Source: a virus
DNA: 45,888 nt
Direction: 5' to 3' (one strand)
Virus record (IMG/VR): IMGVR_UViG_3300025110_000029
Coordinates: 1 to 45,888 of that record
Within the stretch, counting starts at the first letter, position 1; each line of letters begins with the position of its first letter. Made by a program: the position numbers and the translations under genes. The notes beneath the pieces were generated by a model. The model saw nothing but the letters and a program-made list of their open reading frames with translations, was not told where the DNA came from and made no database searches. Positions 26,192-32,116 of the stretch are shown piece after piece.

Positions 26192-26434
26192 TTATATCTT
26201 CTTAGTATGTATCTTATTAGCTTTTGCATTAGCTCTTTTAGTTATATGTTTTACTCTATTAGGATTTACTGTAAATTTACCTAAATACGGCAATCTGACA
26301 GTATCAAATCCTCCACTACTCATTATCATTGCTGTAAATTTAAACTGCGAAGATATTATTTCTTTAATAACTTTAGCAGGTAAATTGTACTTATTAGATA
26401 ATGAATATATTATTTCGTGTTTACTGTTCCCCAT
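26192..26434 (-). CDS. HU/IHF-like DNA-binding protein
   Basis: 80 aa. The N-terminal helices (IIYSLSNKYNLPAKVIKEII) and the central GGFDTVRLPYLGKFTVNPNR correspond to the HU/IHF fold, in which G.V.LPGFG.F.V..R leads into the DNA-bending arm. The C-terminus is short and basic (KRANAKANKIHTKKI). Such phage proteins bend DNA during packaging, replication or transcription. It overlaps the upstream zinc-binding gene by 25 bases. Confidence 0.7.
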   Translation of the reverse strand: MGNSKHEIIYSLSNKYNLPAKVIKEIISSQFKFTAMIMSSGGFDTVRLPYLGKFTVNPNRVKHITKRANAKANKIHTKKI

Positions 26435-26643
26435 TTATTAATTGGACAAGCTGCAGTTCCCCATTTACACTTGACTGACATTGTACATCCACATTTCATA
26501 CATTTATTTCCATCTAAATGCTCACACGCATTACATATTTTAAGTCTTTCTTCAAACTTCTCCTCACTTACGATTGGTGCGCCTGCTGCAGCAAATTTTA
26601 CTACTTCTAGACTGAAGTTTTTAACTAGTTTAAGTATATCCAT
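26410..26643 (-). CDS. Small zinc-binding protein (DUF6171-like)
   Basis: 77 aa. The cysteines at residues 37, 40, 48, 51, 53, 59 and 66 form a CxxC...CxxCGC...C...CP pattern (CNACEHLDGNKCMKCGCTM), typical of small zinc-binding phage proteins annotated as DUF6171. The N-terminal 30 residues form an amphipathic helix. The role is unknown. It is coupled by one base to the preceding small ORF. Confidence 0.65.
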   Translation of the reverse strand: MDILKLVKNFSLEVVKFAAAGAPIVSEEKFEERLKICNACEHLDGNKCMKCGCTMSVKCKWGTAACPINKWGTVNTK

Positions 26644-26786
26644 TATTCATCTGTTATTATTAATTCTACTAAATCTCCATTACAATTTTGTACTATAGCT
26701 ATTAATGTTGAGGCTACCCAATAAAAAGATACTATGTGTCCTGTACTATCTCCCTCGTACCACTGTGACAGTAACGTTCTCTTCAT
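26643..26786 (-). CDS. Small protein, 47 aa, overlapping its neighbour
   Basis: Read from an ATG at 26786: MKRTLLSQWYEGDSTGHIVS, then FYWVASTLIAIVQNCNGD and a final LVELIITDE. It fills the gap between two clear genes, ends in a TAATG overlap with the start of the zinc-binding gene, and begins 41 bases inside the end of the upstream gene. It looks like a compact beta-strand domain. No family is recognised. Confidence 0.55.
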   Translation of the reverse strand: MKRTLLSQWYEGDSTGHIVSFYWVASTLIAIVQNCNGDLVELIITDE

Positions 26787-27060
26787 TTCTAAGTAGTCTA
26801 TGTAATTTATATCCGTCATTTGTTAACTCAATTGCATTTTTATCTTTTAATTTCTTTACATAATTGTTTAAAGTATTATAATCTTTTATCTTTCTTTGTA
26901 CAGCTATTGCCTTTTTAGCGTCTAGTGTACACAAACCATATGTAGCAGATATACTAATAAAATCTAATAAGATAGATATTTCTTTCTTAGTTAAGTTAAA
27001 TATACTATTCCAAAAAGTTATATACTTAGCTGTAGTAGTTAATTTTAATGTTAGTTTCAT
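26746..27060 (-). CDS. Winged-helix-like DNA-binding protein, 104 aa
   Basis: Residues about 22-45 (FNLTKKEISILLDFISISAT) form a helix pair, and residues about 60-92 (DYNTLNNYVKKLKDKNAIEL, then a TNDGYKL hairpin) read like the recognition helix and wing of a winged helix-turn-helix. Phages use such proteins as regulators or replication-module DNA-binders. It overlaps the preceding gene by 4 bases. Confidence 0.5.
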   Translation of the reverse strand: MKLTLKLTTTAKYITFWNSIFNLTKKEISILLDFISISATYGLCTLDAKKAIAVQRKIKDYNTLNNYVKKLKDKNAIELTNDGYKLHRLLRNEENVTVTVVRGR

Positions 27061-27293
27061 TGGCGTATAGAAATTATTGCTTTAGTTCCTTCAAACTCTA
27101 TTTTAGACGTCTGCGATTGCACATTAAATGATTGTACATGCTTCTTTATATCCTCTCTACTAGCTAAATATGATAAGAATACTCCTAATTCTTTAGCTGT
27201 AAGTATTAAGTGTTCTCTAGACTCTGCGTTTTTTGCAGCAGCTTCTATAAAAGCGTGATAATCTTCTAATGATATTGTAACGGAACCGTTCAT
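27057..27293 (-). CDS. Hypothetical protein, 78 aa
   Basis: The N-terminus MNGSVTISLEDYHAFIEAAA is typical of small phage proteins with a strand followed by a helix at a Y/F-x-x-L/I motif. The C-terminus is beta-rich (SKIEFEGTKAIISIRQ). It is coupled to the groES-like gene by a one-base overlap. No function can be given. Confidence 0.5.
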   Translation of the reverse strand: MNGSVTISLEDYHAFIEAAAKNAESREHLILTAKELGVFLSYLASREDIKKHVQSFNVQSQTSKIEFEGTKAIISIRQ

Positions 27294-27571
27294 TACATTA
27301 TACCTAAACAGTGAAATTCCGCAACTAGTACGTATGATACTTCATCTACCTCTATGATCATACCTGCAACTGCAGGATCTATCATAACTGTATCACCTTT
27401 TTTCACGTTTTTTGATTCAGGTCCTACAGCTAATACCTCTAATATATTGGTAGTTAGCTTATTAGCTGTTGCTTCGTCTAGAATTATACCGGATTCAGTT
27501 TTGGTTTTCCTAGGATCTGGTAATAAGATCCAATCCCTTAAGGGTTTAAAGTTTACTTTTTTCTTTGCCAT
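27293..27571 (-). CDS. groES: GroES-like co-chaperonin
   Basis: 92 aa, close to the usual 90-100 aa of Cpn10. It contains KPLRDWILLPDPRKTKTESG, the KTESGIIL mobile loop that docks on GroEL, then VLAVGPESKNVKKGDTVMI and a final EVSYVLVAEFHCLGIM, all in family order. Phage co-chaperonins (for example T4 gp31) redirect host GroEL to fold the phage capsid protein. It is the first gene of the minus-strand virion module, with a good TATCTTTG promoter 24 bases upstream. No GroEL gene is present in the window. Confidence 0.85.
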   Translation of the reverse strand: MAKKKVNFKPLRDWILLPDPRKTKTESGIILDEATANKLTTNILEVLAVGPESKNVKKGDTVMIDPAVAGMIIEVDEVSYVLVAEFHCLGIM

Positions 27572-27595
27572 TATTATTTAGTTTTAAATTCCAGG

Positions 27596-27628
27596 CAAAG
27601 ATATAAATTATTTTTTTATACTTCCAAA
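27596..27628 (-). promoter_or_regulatory. Bacteroidota-type promoter for the minus-strand virion operon
   Basis: TATCTTTGC at 27603-27596 (minus strand) with TTTG at 27628-27625, spaced by 21 bases. This matches the TTTG/TAnnTTTG promoter of Bacteroidota primary sigma factor. It leaves a leader of roughly 20 bases before the groES-like ATG. Confidence 0.7.
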
Positions 27629-27639
27629 TAATTTTAAGT

Positions 27640-27898
27640 TTTTTTCAATTGGATGCAACTTTCCCCCTTGGGTTTCCTATTTCAAGCGTTGATTTCAATC
27701 TAGCAGTGCTCCCCTTCTCAGTGGGACCCAAGGATAGTAAGACTGATGTTAATTCACCGCACCTACCTGTGTGCAATCTATCCTAACTAGAGCTTATACG
27801 TTGCTCTTTTTCCAATTACCGGAGAAAATCTCGTTCTTATTTAGAACTACCAATCCGATGTCTAATCCCGTTTTTGGTTACCAGGGGATGATAATATT
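27640..27898 (-). ncRNA. Candidate structured small RNA with its own promoter
   Basis: There is no credible ORF. On the minus strand several helices can be drawn: GTTCT/AGAAC, GAGA/TCTC, AGAGC/GCTCT, GGATAG/CTATCC enclosing a GCAC/GGTGC hairpin, and an 8-bp CCTTGGGT/ACCCAAGG stem enclosing about 50 nt. Base composition is richer in G+C than the surroundings. A strong promoter (27905-27934) sits immediately before it and a second promoter (27596-27628) just after it. I do not recognise tmRNA, RNase P, 6S or SRP signatures. The 3' end is not defined; no clear terminator is seen. Confidence 0.6.
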
Positions 27899-27904
27899 GG
27901 ACTG

Positions 27905-27934
27905 CAAAGATATAGTAAATTTATTACAATGCAA
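27905..27934 (-). promoter_or_regulatory. Promoter of the small structured RNA
   Basis: TATCTTTGC at 27912-27905 and TTG at 27934-27932 on the minus strand, separated by 19 bases. This is a near-ideal Bacteroidota promoter. Transcription would begin near 27898. Confidence 0.7.
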
Positions 27935-27995
27935 CTAAAAATACAAAAATCATTAAAAAAATATAAATGACTGGAGATATATCTATTGTTTTCAT
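27924..27995 (-). CDS. Possible 23-aa hydrophobic peptide
   Basis: An ATG at 27995 opens a 23-codon frame (MKTIDISPVIYIFLMIFVF, then LVAL) ending in TAA. It could form one membrane-spanning helix. A TATATTTG box ends 4 bases upstream, so a transcript would start about at the ATG. Its 3' end overlaps the promoter of the structured RNA. Short hydrophobic frames arise easily in AT-rich DNA, so confidence is low. Confidence 0.25.
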   Translation of the reverse strand: MKTIDISPVIYIFLMIFVFLVAL

Positions 27996-27999
27996 ACTA

Positions 28000-28007
28000 C
28001 AAATATA
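28000..28007 (-). promoter_or_regulatory. TAnnTTTG box facing the virion module
   Basis: TATATTTG on the minus strand. The only nearby TTG (28023-28021) is 13 bases upstream, too close for a standard -33 box, so strength is uncertain. Confidence 0.3.
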
Positions 28008-28013
28008 TAAGTA

Positions 28014-28175
28014 CTCCCCCCAATCTGTGTTAAGGGAACGTTAAATTTTCATATGGAAAAAAAATTTTTTTTTGGGAGAGTTATCGAGCGTATGAAGGTA
28101 TTTAGAAAAGCACCCTACCTTGTCCCCAAAGTCCAAAGGACCCCGGGTTCTAATTATTAACTAAAATTTAACAAC
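28014..28175. other. Divergent intergenic region between virion and replication modules
   Basis: It holds a CTCCC/GGGAG inverted repeat (28014-28018 and 28074-28078) around an A8T9 tract (28057-28073), and a GTCC-AAA-GGAC hairpin (28131-28141) in the leader of the first plus-strand gene. No plus-strand TAnnTTTG promoter is visible, so early genes may use another polymerase or a degenerate promoter. Origin or bidirectional control functions are possible but not shown. Confidence 0.4.
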
Positions 28176-28496
28176 ATGTCATTAAATTTAAAAACAGGTA
28201 GTATCCTTTACGGTCGTACATTCGACGTAAAGAACAAACACGACGAACAAGTTCTGTGTTCGTTAGTAACCATCAAACAAGTGGATGGTACAGTCTCTAA
28301 AGTCTTCGCCTACGGAGAAGACATTACAGACAAAGACGTAATCTTCTGTGATCAGATTACTCATGGTCAACCTCTCTACGAGGGTGGTCCATTGTCCGAA
28401 CCAGGTAAAGACCTTGTGTTCGAAGGTACAGCTTCTGTTCAGAAGCTTAACAATGTCAATGAGACATTGACAGTGTGTAAAGAATTCTCCCTTTAG
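28176..28496 (+). CDS. First plus-strand gene; 106-aa protein with unusual codon use
   Basis: Beta-rich and mildly acidic (MSLNLKTGSILYGRTFDVKN ... SVQKLNNVNETLTVCKEFSL). No family is recognised. Codon choice differs sharply from neighbours: CGT for Arg, and GAC, TTC, TAC and AAC frequent, where nearby genes use AGA, GAT, TTT and TAT. Such bias is typical of very highly expressed genes. It is followed at once by a terminator overlapping its stop codon, so it forms a one-gene transcription unit at the head of the early module. An abundant early protein (for example host take-over or DNA-binding) is a reasonable guess only. Confidence 0.65.
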   Translation: MSLNLKTGSILYGRTFDVKNKHDEQVLCSLVTIKQVDGTVSKVFAYGEDITDKDVIFCDQITHGQPLYEGGPLSEPGKDLVFEGTASVQKLNNVNETLTVCKEFSL

Positions 28497-28516
28497 GAGA
28501 GTTCTTTTCACTTTTT
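28482..28516 (+). terminator. Rho-independent terminator overlapping a stop codon
   Basis: GAATTCTCC pairs with GGAGAGTTC (9 bp including one U-G) around CTTTA, which contains most of the TAG stop. It is followed by TTTTCACTTTTT. Confidence 0.8.
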
Positions 28517-28565
28517 ATATATATATATGTATATAATAGTAGTTAGTAATGGGGAGTCTGTGTGT

Positions 28566-28668
28566 GTGTTATGGTAAGTATTCACTTAAAAACGAAACAA
28601 GTATTGTGATAAACAAAAAAAGACATAGAGTGTTGTGTTGACTAGTGCACAACCTTACCACTTAACAC
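28566..28668 (+). ncRNA. Structured leader or small RNA segment
   Basis: In the gene-free stretch 28517-28880, GTGTT-AT-GGTAAG (28566-28578) can pair with CTTACC-ACTT-AACAC (28654-28668). This encloses a GTTGTG/CACAAC hairpin (28632-28637 with 28648-28653) that abuts it. Downstream are an 8-bp hairpin ATATAACA/TGTTATAT with CTAA loop (28717-28736) and GTCT/AGAC (28741-28752). The stretch has no ORF and follows a strong terminator. It may be the leader of the gene at 28881 or a separate RNA. No promoter was recognised. Confidence 0.4.
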
Positions 28669-28880
28669 CACTTTATCCCACTATTTAACTATTAGTATAA
28701 ACAGATGTATTGTATTATATAACACTAATGTTATATTGAAGTCTAATCAGACGGACTATAAATACAGTTAGTATACTGACTATGAACTGACCAGAGTTAT
28801 TGAGTTAACTTGTGTTGTGAGGCACTTAAAAACTCTAAGAGTAGATAATTAATCGAGTAGAAATTAAAAGAATAAAAAGA

Positions 28881-29168
28881 ATGGAAATCAATTTAAATGA
28901 AGTAAAGGAAGTATTAAGAAGCAGAGAAGACAAGTGTAATAAACTAGCTAGTAAATTAGATAAGATGAATGATTTAACTAGAAATTTGTTATCAGCATTA
29001 TCAGCAAGTATAGGTAGAGAGGATGCTATTGGTTATAAAGAAAGAAATGCAATGAAAGAGGAAACTAAATCATTACATAAATATCTAGATAACATAATGG
29101 ATAGAGAGAAAGAGTTATTAGAAGCTGCTGGAGGTGTAAGAGTAAATGAAGACAGTAACTTACTATAA
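28881..29168 (+). CDS. Hypothetical coiled-coil protein, 95 aa
   Basis: Almost entirely helical and charged (NEVKEVLRSREDKCNKLASK, then LHKYLDNIMDREKELLEAAG). The ATG follows an A-rich leader (AAAAGAATAAAAAGA). It shares one base with the next start, indicating coupling. No family is recognised. Confidence 0.55.
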   Translation: MEINLNEVKEVLRSREDKCNKLASKLDKMNDLTRNLLSALSASIGREDAIGYKERNAMKEETKSLHKYLDNIMDREKELLEAAGGVRVNEDSNLL

Positions 29169-29602
29169 TGGATAGTATAATGCAAAACAATTCTGACATC
29201 CTTGAGTCAACTAGGCTCAAGGTTGTTAGGCTTTCTAATCAACTATTAGTAGGTAATTTCAGTTCACCACATGCATTTACATTTGATGATGGTACTGTAT
29301 TAGATGCTGTTAGTGATTATGATAGTATGAGATTAAAGGTAAACTTCAATGAAACTGTTGTTGATGATAATTTAGCTAAAAAGTATAAAACTATAGAGTT
29401 AGATTTCACACTAAGTGATGAAGTATACAGAGAAATGGAGGTTTGGCAAAAAATGTGGGAACACAATGATGTTGATATAGTTTTATGTCCTTTACCAATG
29501 ATACAAGCACTAGAAGTAGGGTTATTAATGACACCTTTTAGAGCTGTAAGAATGAAGGATAGGATTGCAAAGACTGTTTCATGTAATACATTTACGATAT
29601 GA
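29168..29602 (+). CDS. Hypothetical protein, 144 aa, coupled to the cREC gene
   Basis: Mixed alpha/beta. An N-terminal helix (DSIMQNNSDILESTRLKVVR) is followed by beta strands (PHAFTFDDGTVLDAVSDYDS) and a helical stretch around EVYREMEVWQKMWEHND, then VDIVLCPLPMIQALEVGLLM. It overlaps the downstream receiver-like gene by 4 bases, so the two products may act together. No recognised family. Confidence 0.55.
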   Translation: MDSIMQNNSDILESTRLKVVRLSNQLLVGNFSSPHAFTFDDGTVLDAVSDYDSMRLKVNFNETVVDDNLAKKYKTIELDFTLSDEVYREMEVWQKMWEHNDVDIVLCPLPMIQALEVGLLMTPFRAVRMKDRIAKTVSCNTFTI

Positions 29603-30030
29603 AGTTATTCTTAGATGATTACAGACAACCAAGTGATGTGACATGGGAAAACAATCAAACTTATAAGCTTAGTGGATGGTATGTAATTGATACTGCTGCT
29701 AAGTTTGTAAGTTTAGTTGATGAGTTAACTCATGAAAATATGCCTCATGTAGTATCATTTGATCATGATTTGCTAGATGCTCATTATGAACCAGGAAGAG
29801 ATTGGAGTATAGACGTGTATGATAGTAAAGTATTTAAAGGAGTTGACAATTGGACAGGTTTCCATTGTGCTGAATATTTAATAGAACATTTACTAAAACA
29901 CGATATTACACCACCAGTGATGTTTTGTCACAGTCTTAATCCAAAAGGAGTAAGAAATATTAATCGTATATGGAGTAAGTATTTAAAAGTACACTTCGAT
30001 AAACATGAACATAAAAATGAGAAAATTTAA
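29599..30030 (+). CDS. cREC-type (cyclic-phosphate processing) receiver-domain protein
   Basis: 143 aa. It opens with MKLFLDDYRQP (acidic pair D6-D7), has VVSFDHDLLD (D55, H56, D57), then TGFHCAEYLIEHLL, and MFCHSLNPKGVRNINR (H111, S112, N114, P115). These motifs match the family predicted to be an enzymatic offshoot of receiver domains acting on RNA ends or cyclic phosphates (called cREC or cyclic-phosphate processing receiver domain). It therefore may take part in RNA repair or nucleotide-signal removal. It lies about 630 bases upstream of the large structured RNA. Biochemistry of the family is largely predicted. Confidence 0.75.
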   Translation: MKLFLDDYRQPSDVTWENNQTYKLSGWYVIDTAAKFVSLVDELTHENMPHVVSFDHDLLDAHYEPGRDWSIDVYDSKVFKGVDNWTGFHCAEYLIEHLLKHDITPPVMFCHSLNPKGVRNINRIWSKYLKVHFDKHEHKNEKI

Positions 30031-30031
30031 A

Positions 30032-30262
30032 ATGAGATTAAATAAGAAAATCCTCTTATATGAGGTTGCATCCCTAATAAGTGGATGCATAGGAGCGTTA
30101 ATGTTAGGAGCATTCTTAATGATAGGACTATTTAGTAGATGGACATTAGCAATAGATCTAATTTGGATAGCTTTATCTTTTATATTAATATTTGTATGGT
30201 ATTTTGCTAATAAAAAAGCATACAAACTACAAAAACAGTGGGATTATGATAATAGAAGATGA
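30032..30262 (+). CDS. Small two-helix membrane protein, 76 aa
   Basis: Starts MRLNKKILLYEV immediately after the cREC stop; in-frame ATGs at 30005 and 30017 are alternatives that would overlap the previous gene. Two hydrophobic segments are clear: LISGCIGALMLGAFLMIGLF and LIWIALSFILIFVWYFA, with a short connecting loop. The C-terminus is basic (NKKAYKLQKQWDYDNRR). It is likely an inner-membrane protein; function unknown. Confidence 0.6.
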   Translation: MRLNKKILLYEVASLISGCIGALMLGAFLMIGLFSRWTLAIDLIWIALSFILIFVWYFANKKAYKLQKQWDYDNRR

Positions 30263-30560
30263 AGATGTCGTAAATGGAATCCTCTTAGATGAGGAAATAA
30301 ATGGTAGATTTAGTGCTATGACTGAATGGTGTGAAAGAATGCATCCTTATTACTTTGATAAAGAGAATAATAGAATGGTTGAAATCAATGACTTTAAACC
30401 AGGAGACGACAATGTCTACTGGAAATATGTCGAGAACTCTGATAGAGTAGGAGAAGACCAAACTACTAGATCTATATTAAAAGATTTAAGAAAACGTATG
30501 AAATTCCATGAAGAATTAGTACGAGCACAAAACAAAACAGGTAATATTATTGATAAATGA
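30246..30560 (+). CDS. Hypothetical acidic protein, 104 aa
   Basis: Begins MIIEDEDVVNGILLDEEING at an ATG 17 bases before the end of the membrane-protein gene. A longer in-frame start at 30192 would overlap that gene by 71 bases and is less likely. The central segment is aromatic and acidic (NDFKPGDDNVYWKYVENSDR); the C-terminus is a basic helix (ILKDLRKRMKFHEELVRAQN). After its TGA stop the same frame stays open for 20 more codons up to the terminator. Confidence 0.5.
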   Translation: MIIEDEDVVNGILLDEEINGRFSAMTEWCERMHPYYFDKENNRMVEINDFKPGDDNVYWKYVENSDRVGEDQTTRSILKDLRKRMKFHEELVRAQNKTGNIIDK

Positions 30561-30610
30561 TCACTTATTAAACTTTATGTTAACAGTGACGGTAATATTA
30601 CATGTATAGA

Positions 30611-30657
30611 AGAGAGTAGTTAGTACTCGTATCCTAGCTACTCTCTTTCTTTTTTAT
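30611..30657 (+). terminator. Strong rho-independent terminator
   Basis: AGAGAGTAGTTAG pairs with CTAGCTACTCTCT (13 bp with one G-U) around a 10-base loop, followed by TTCTTTTTT. It ends the small-gene operon and immediately precedes the large structured RNA. Confidence 0.85.
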
Positions 30658-30660
30658 ACA

Positions 30661-31522
30661 CAGACTCTGGATAAGATAGCTGCAGCTATTGGACCTTACA
30701 TTTGAAAAGATAAACTTTGATTTAAGCTTTTAATGTCGACAAAAGAGTCTCCAACTTCATCAGAATACAAGCCTTGACGTGGCGATGAAGCTTTAAACCA
30801 ATTGTATTACACTGGGGCTTAACCCGATAAGTATAGTAATATACCTAAAGACATAGTGTGGAAACTATGTTGCCATAACAATTAGAAATGGTCAATTTAA
30901 GCAAGCAGGATACTACACGGCACCAATGGACGAATGTCTGAGGGTATGTGTATCTCTTCGTTTAGTTGGAGAGATGAGCTAGTGATAGCAATAGGAAATA
31001 ACTGTAGATTTAGTTCTGAGTTAACTGTCGAGTTAATTAAGTGTATAAATCAGTATGATGGGCAATCTTAGGGAATAAGATATAACCTGAAATATCATAA
31101 CGATGAAAAGTTATATGTGAGTAGTATAGTATTTTGTCTCTCAAAAGGAGACGAAGCTATAGGATAACCGCTACTTGCGCCATTAAGAAAGGCAATAACG
31201 CCAAATAACAACTAAAAAGAACAAGTGTTGTTCCGTTAAACATTGAAAGATGACTAAGTCTGGACACGTAAGTGAATTCAGTTGCATTGATCCCTCAAGG
31301 TGATATGTATTGCAAACCAAAGTCAGGAATGGGTCGATCAACCTATCTCCTCGTATGAGTAATTTGTGAGTAGATGTTAACGTTAAGAGTAATTAGCTAT
31401 ACTAATTGTCATTGCACAATACTATGGGAGACTGTAGTGGATACGTTGTAAACCTGGACTAACTGAAAGGGAGTTAAACAACTAAAGATGTGTGTATAAT
31501 GGTGTAATCTCAGCCCATTATA
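30661..31522 (+). ncRNA. Candidate giant ornate non-coding RNA (about 860 nt)
   Basis: There is no ORF of useful size on either strand. Helices visible by eye, in order: AGACTCT/AGAGTCT (30662-30668 with 30744-30750), enclosing ATAGCTGCAGCTAT and an ACATT..AAAAG/CTTTT.AATGT stem; CTTCATC/GATGAAG, whose loop AATACAA (30764-30770) pairs outside with TTGTATT (30802-30808), a pseudoknot; GTATA-GTAA-TATAC; ACATAGT/ACTATGT; ATCTCT/AGAGAT; GCTA-GTGA-TAGC; TTAACT-GTCG-AGTTAA; TATAG..GTCTC/GAGAC..CTATA; GAACAA/TTGTTC; TTGATCCC/GGGtcGATCAA; AATTAG/CTAATT; GTTGT..TAACT/AGTTA..ACAAC; and a final TATAATGG/CCATTATA. Two loops are GNRA type. Size and complexity recall GOLLD or ROOL RNAs of phages, but sequence identity was not tested. 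No promoter is recognised. Confidence 0.7.
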
Positions 31523-31562
31523 AAACTTTAGAGTAGAATATTAATCAAATCAATTAAATAAA

Positions 31563-31724
31563 ATGGCAAAGAAAACAACAACAACAGGTAACAAAAGAAA
31601 AACAATCAAAGAATTACAATATCATATTGATTGTCATGAGAAAACAATGAAACATCAACAGATTGTAATAGCAGGTTTAGTATTATTATGTATTATTCTG
31701 TTTATTAGCCCGTATTTCTACTAA
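31563..31724 (+). CDS. Small membrane-anchored protein, 53 aa
   Basis: Starts MAKKTTTTGNKRKTIKELQY. Residues 1-32 are basic and hydrophilic; residues 34-49 (IVIAGLVLLCIILFIS) form one transmembrane helix, with PYFY at the end. The ATG follows an AAATCAATTAAATA leader sequence also seen before three other genes. Its TAA overlaps the next start (TAATG). It is the first gene after the large RNA. No family is recognised. Confidence 0.6.
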   Translation: MAKKTTTTGNKRKTIKELQYHIDCHEKTMKHQQIVIAGLVLLCIILFISPYFY

Positions 31725-31915
31725 TGAAAGCGGGTAAAGAAAGAGTCTTCCTTGACTTGAATGAAAAGGAAGCCCAATCTAGTGGTATATTTGTTAGGAA
31801 CGATTTAGTTAGAATTGTTCAACAAATAGAATCAGATGGAGACAAGAAAGTCATTGGAATAGTATTCAATGATACATATACTATAGAAATAATAACCAAA
31901 GAAATCAAATTATGA
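31724..31915 (+). CDS. Hypothetical protein, 63 aa
   Basis: Small alpha/beta protein (MKAGKERVFLDLNEKEAQSS; later KKVIGIVFNDTYTIEIITKE). It is coupled by overlaps at both ends, one base with the membrane gene and 4 bases with the next. Function unknown. Confidence 0.5.
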   Translation: MKAGKERVFLDLNEKEAQSSGIFVRNDLVRIVQQIESDGDKKVIGIVFNDTYTIEIITKEIKL

Positions 31916-32106
31916 AACATTACACGAAAAAAGGAGAATGGTGTAAACTAGTTCTCTTCAACAAAATAGAATTGTGCTTAAAATATAATTTTAGTACAAG
32001 AGAAATCGACACATTTATGGTAGGTGCCAAAATAAGACAAGGTATATGTATAGGTGTGTTCGGAATAATGATCGAATTTAATTATGGTGGAAGCACAATG
32101 TTATAA
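31912..32106 (+). CDS. Hypothetical protein, 64 aa
   Basis: Begins MKHYTKKGEWCKLVLFNKIE, with a possible hydrophobic beta or short membrane-like segment near the end (GICIGVFGIMIEFNYGG). It overlaps the previous gene by 4 bases. It may be a small early host-interaction protein; no family is recognised. Confidence 0.45.
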   Translation: MKHYTKKGEWCKLVLFNKIELCLKYNFSTREIDTFMVGAKIRQGICIGVFGIMIEFNYGGSTML

Positions 32107-32116
32107 ACCATGAGTC

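Noticed and set aside
27640-27898. tmRNA, RNase P RNA or 6S RNA
   Set aside because: No tRNA-like ends with a peptide tag frame, no RNase P core sequences and no single long rod with a central bubble were seen.
30540-30601. Direct repeat GGTAATATTA (30540-30549 and 30591-30600) as an attachment site or transposon scar
   Set aside because: Only ten AT-rich bases, with no integrase or transposase in the window; likely chance.
30697-30704. TACATTTG as a plus-strand promoter for the large RNA
   Set aside because: It lies inside the first helix region of the RNA and has no TTG at the required upstream distance.
30661-31522. Group I or group II intron
   Set aside because: No interrupted gene flanks the region. 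I could not find a domain V hairpin of group II or the paired P/Q/R/S core of group I, and no homing endonuclease or reverse transcriptase is present.
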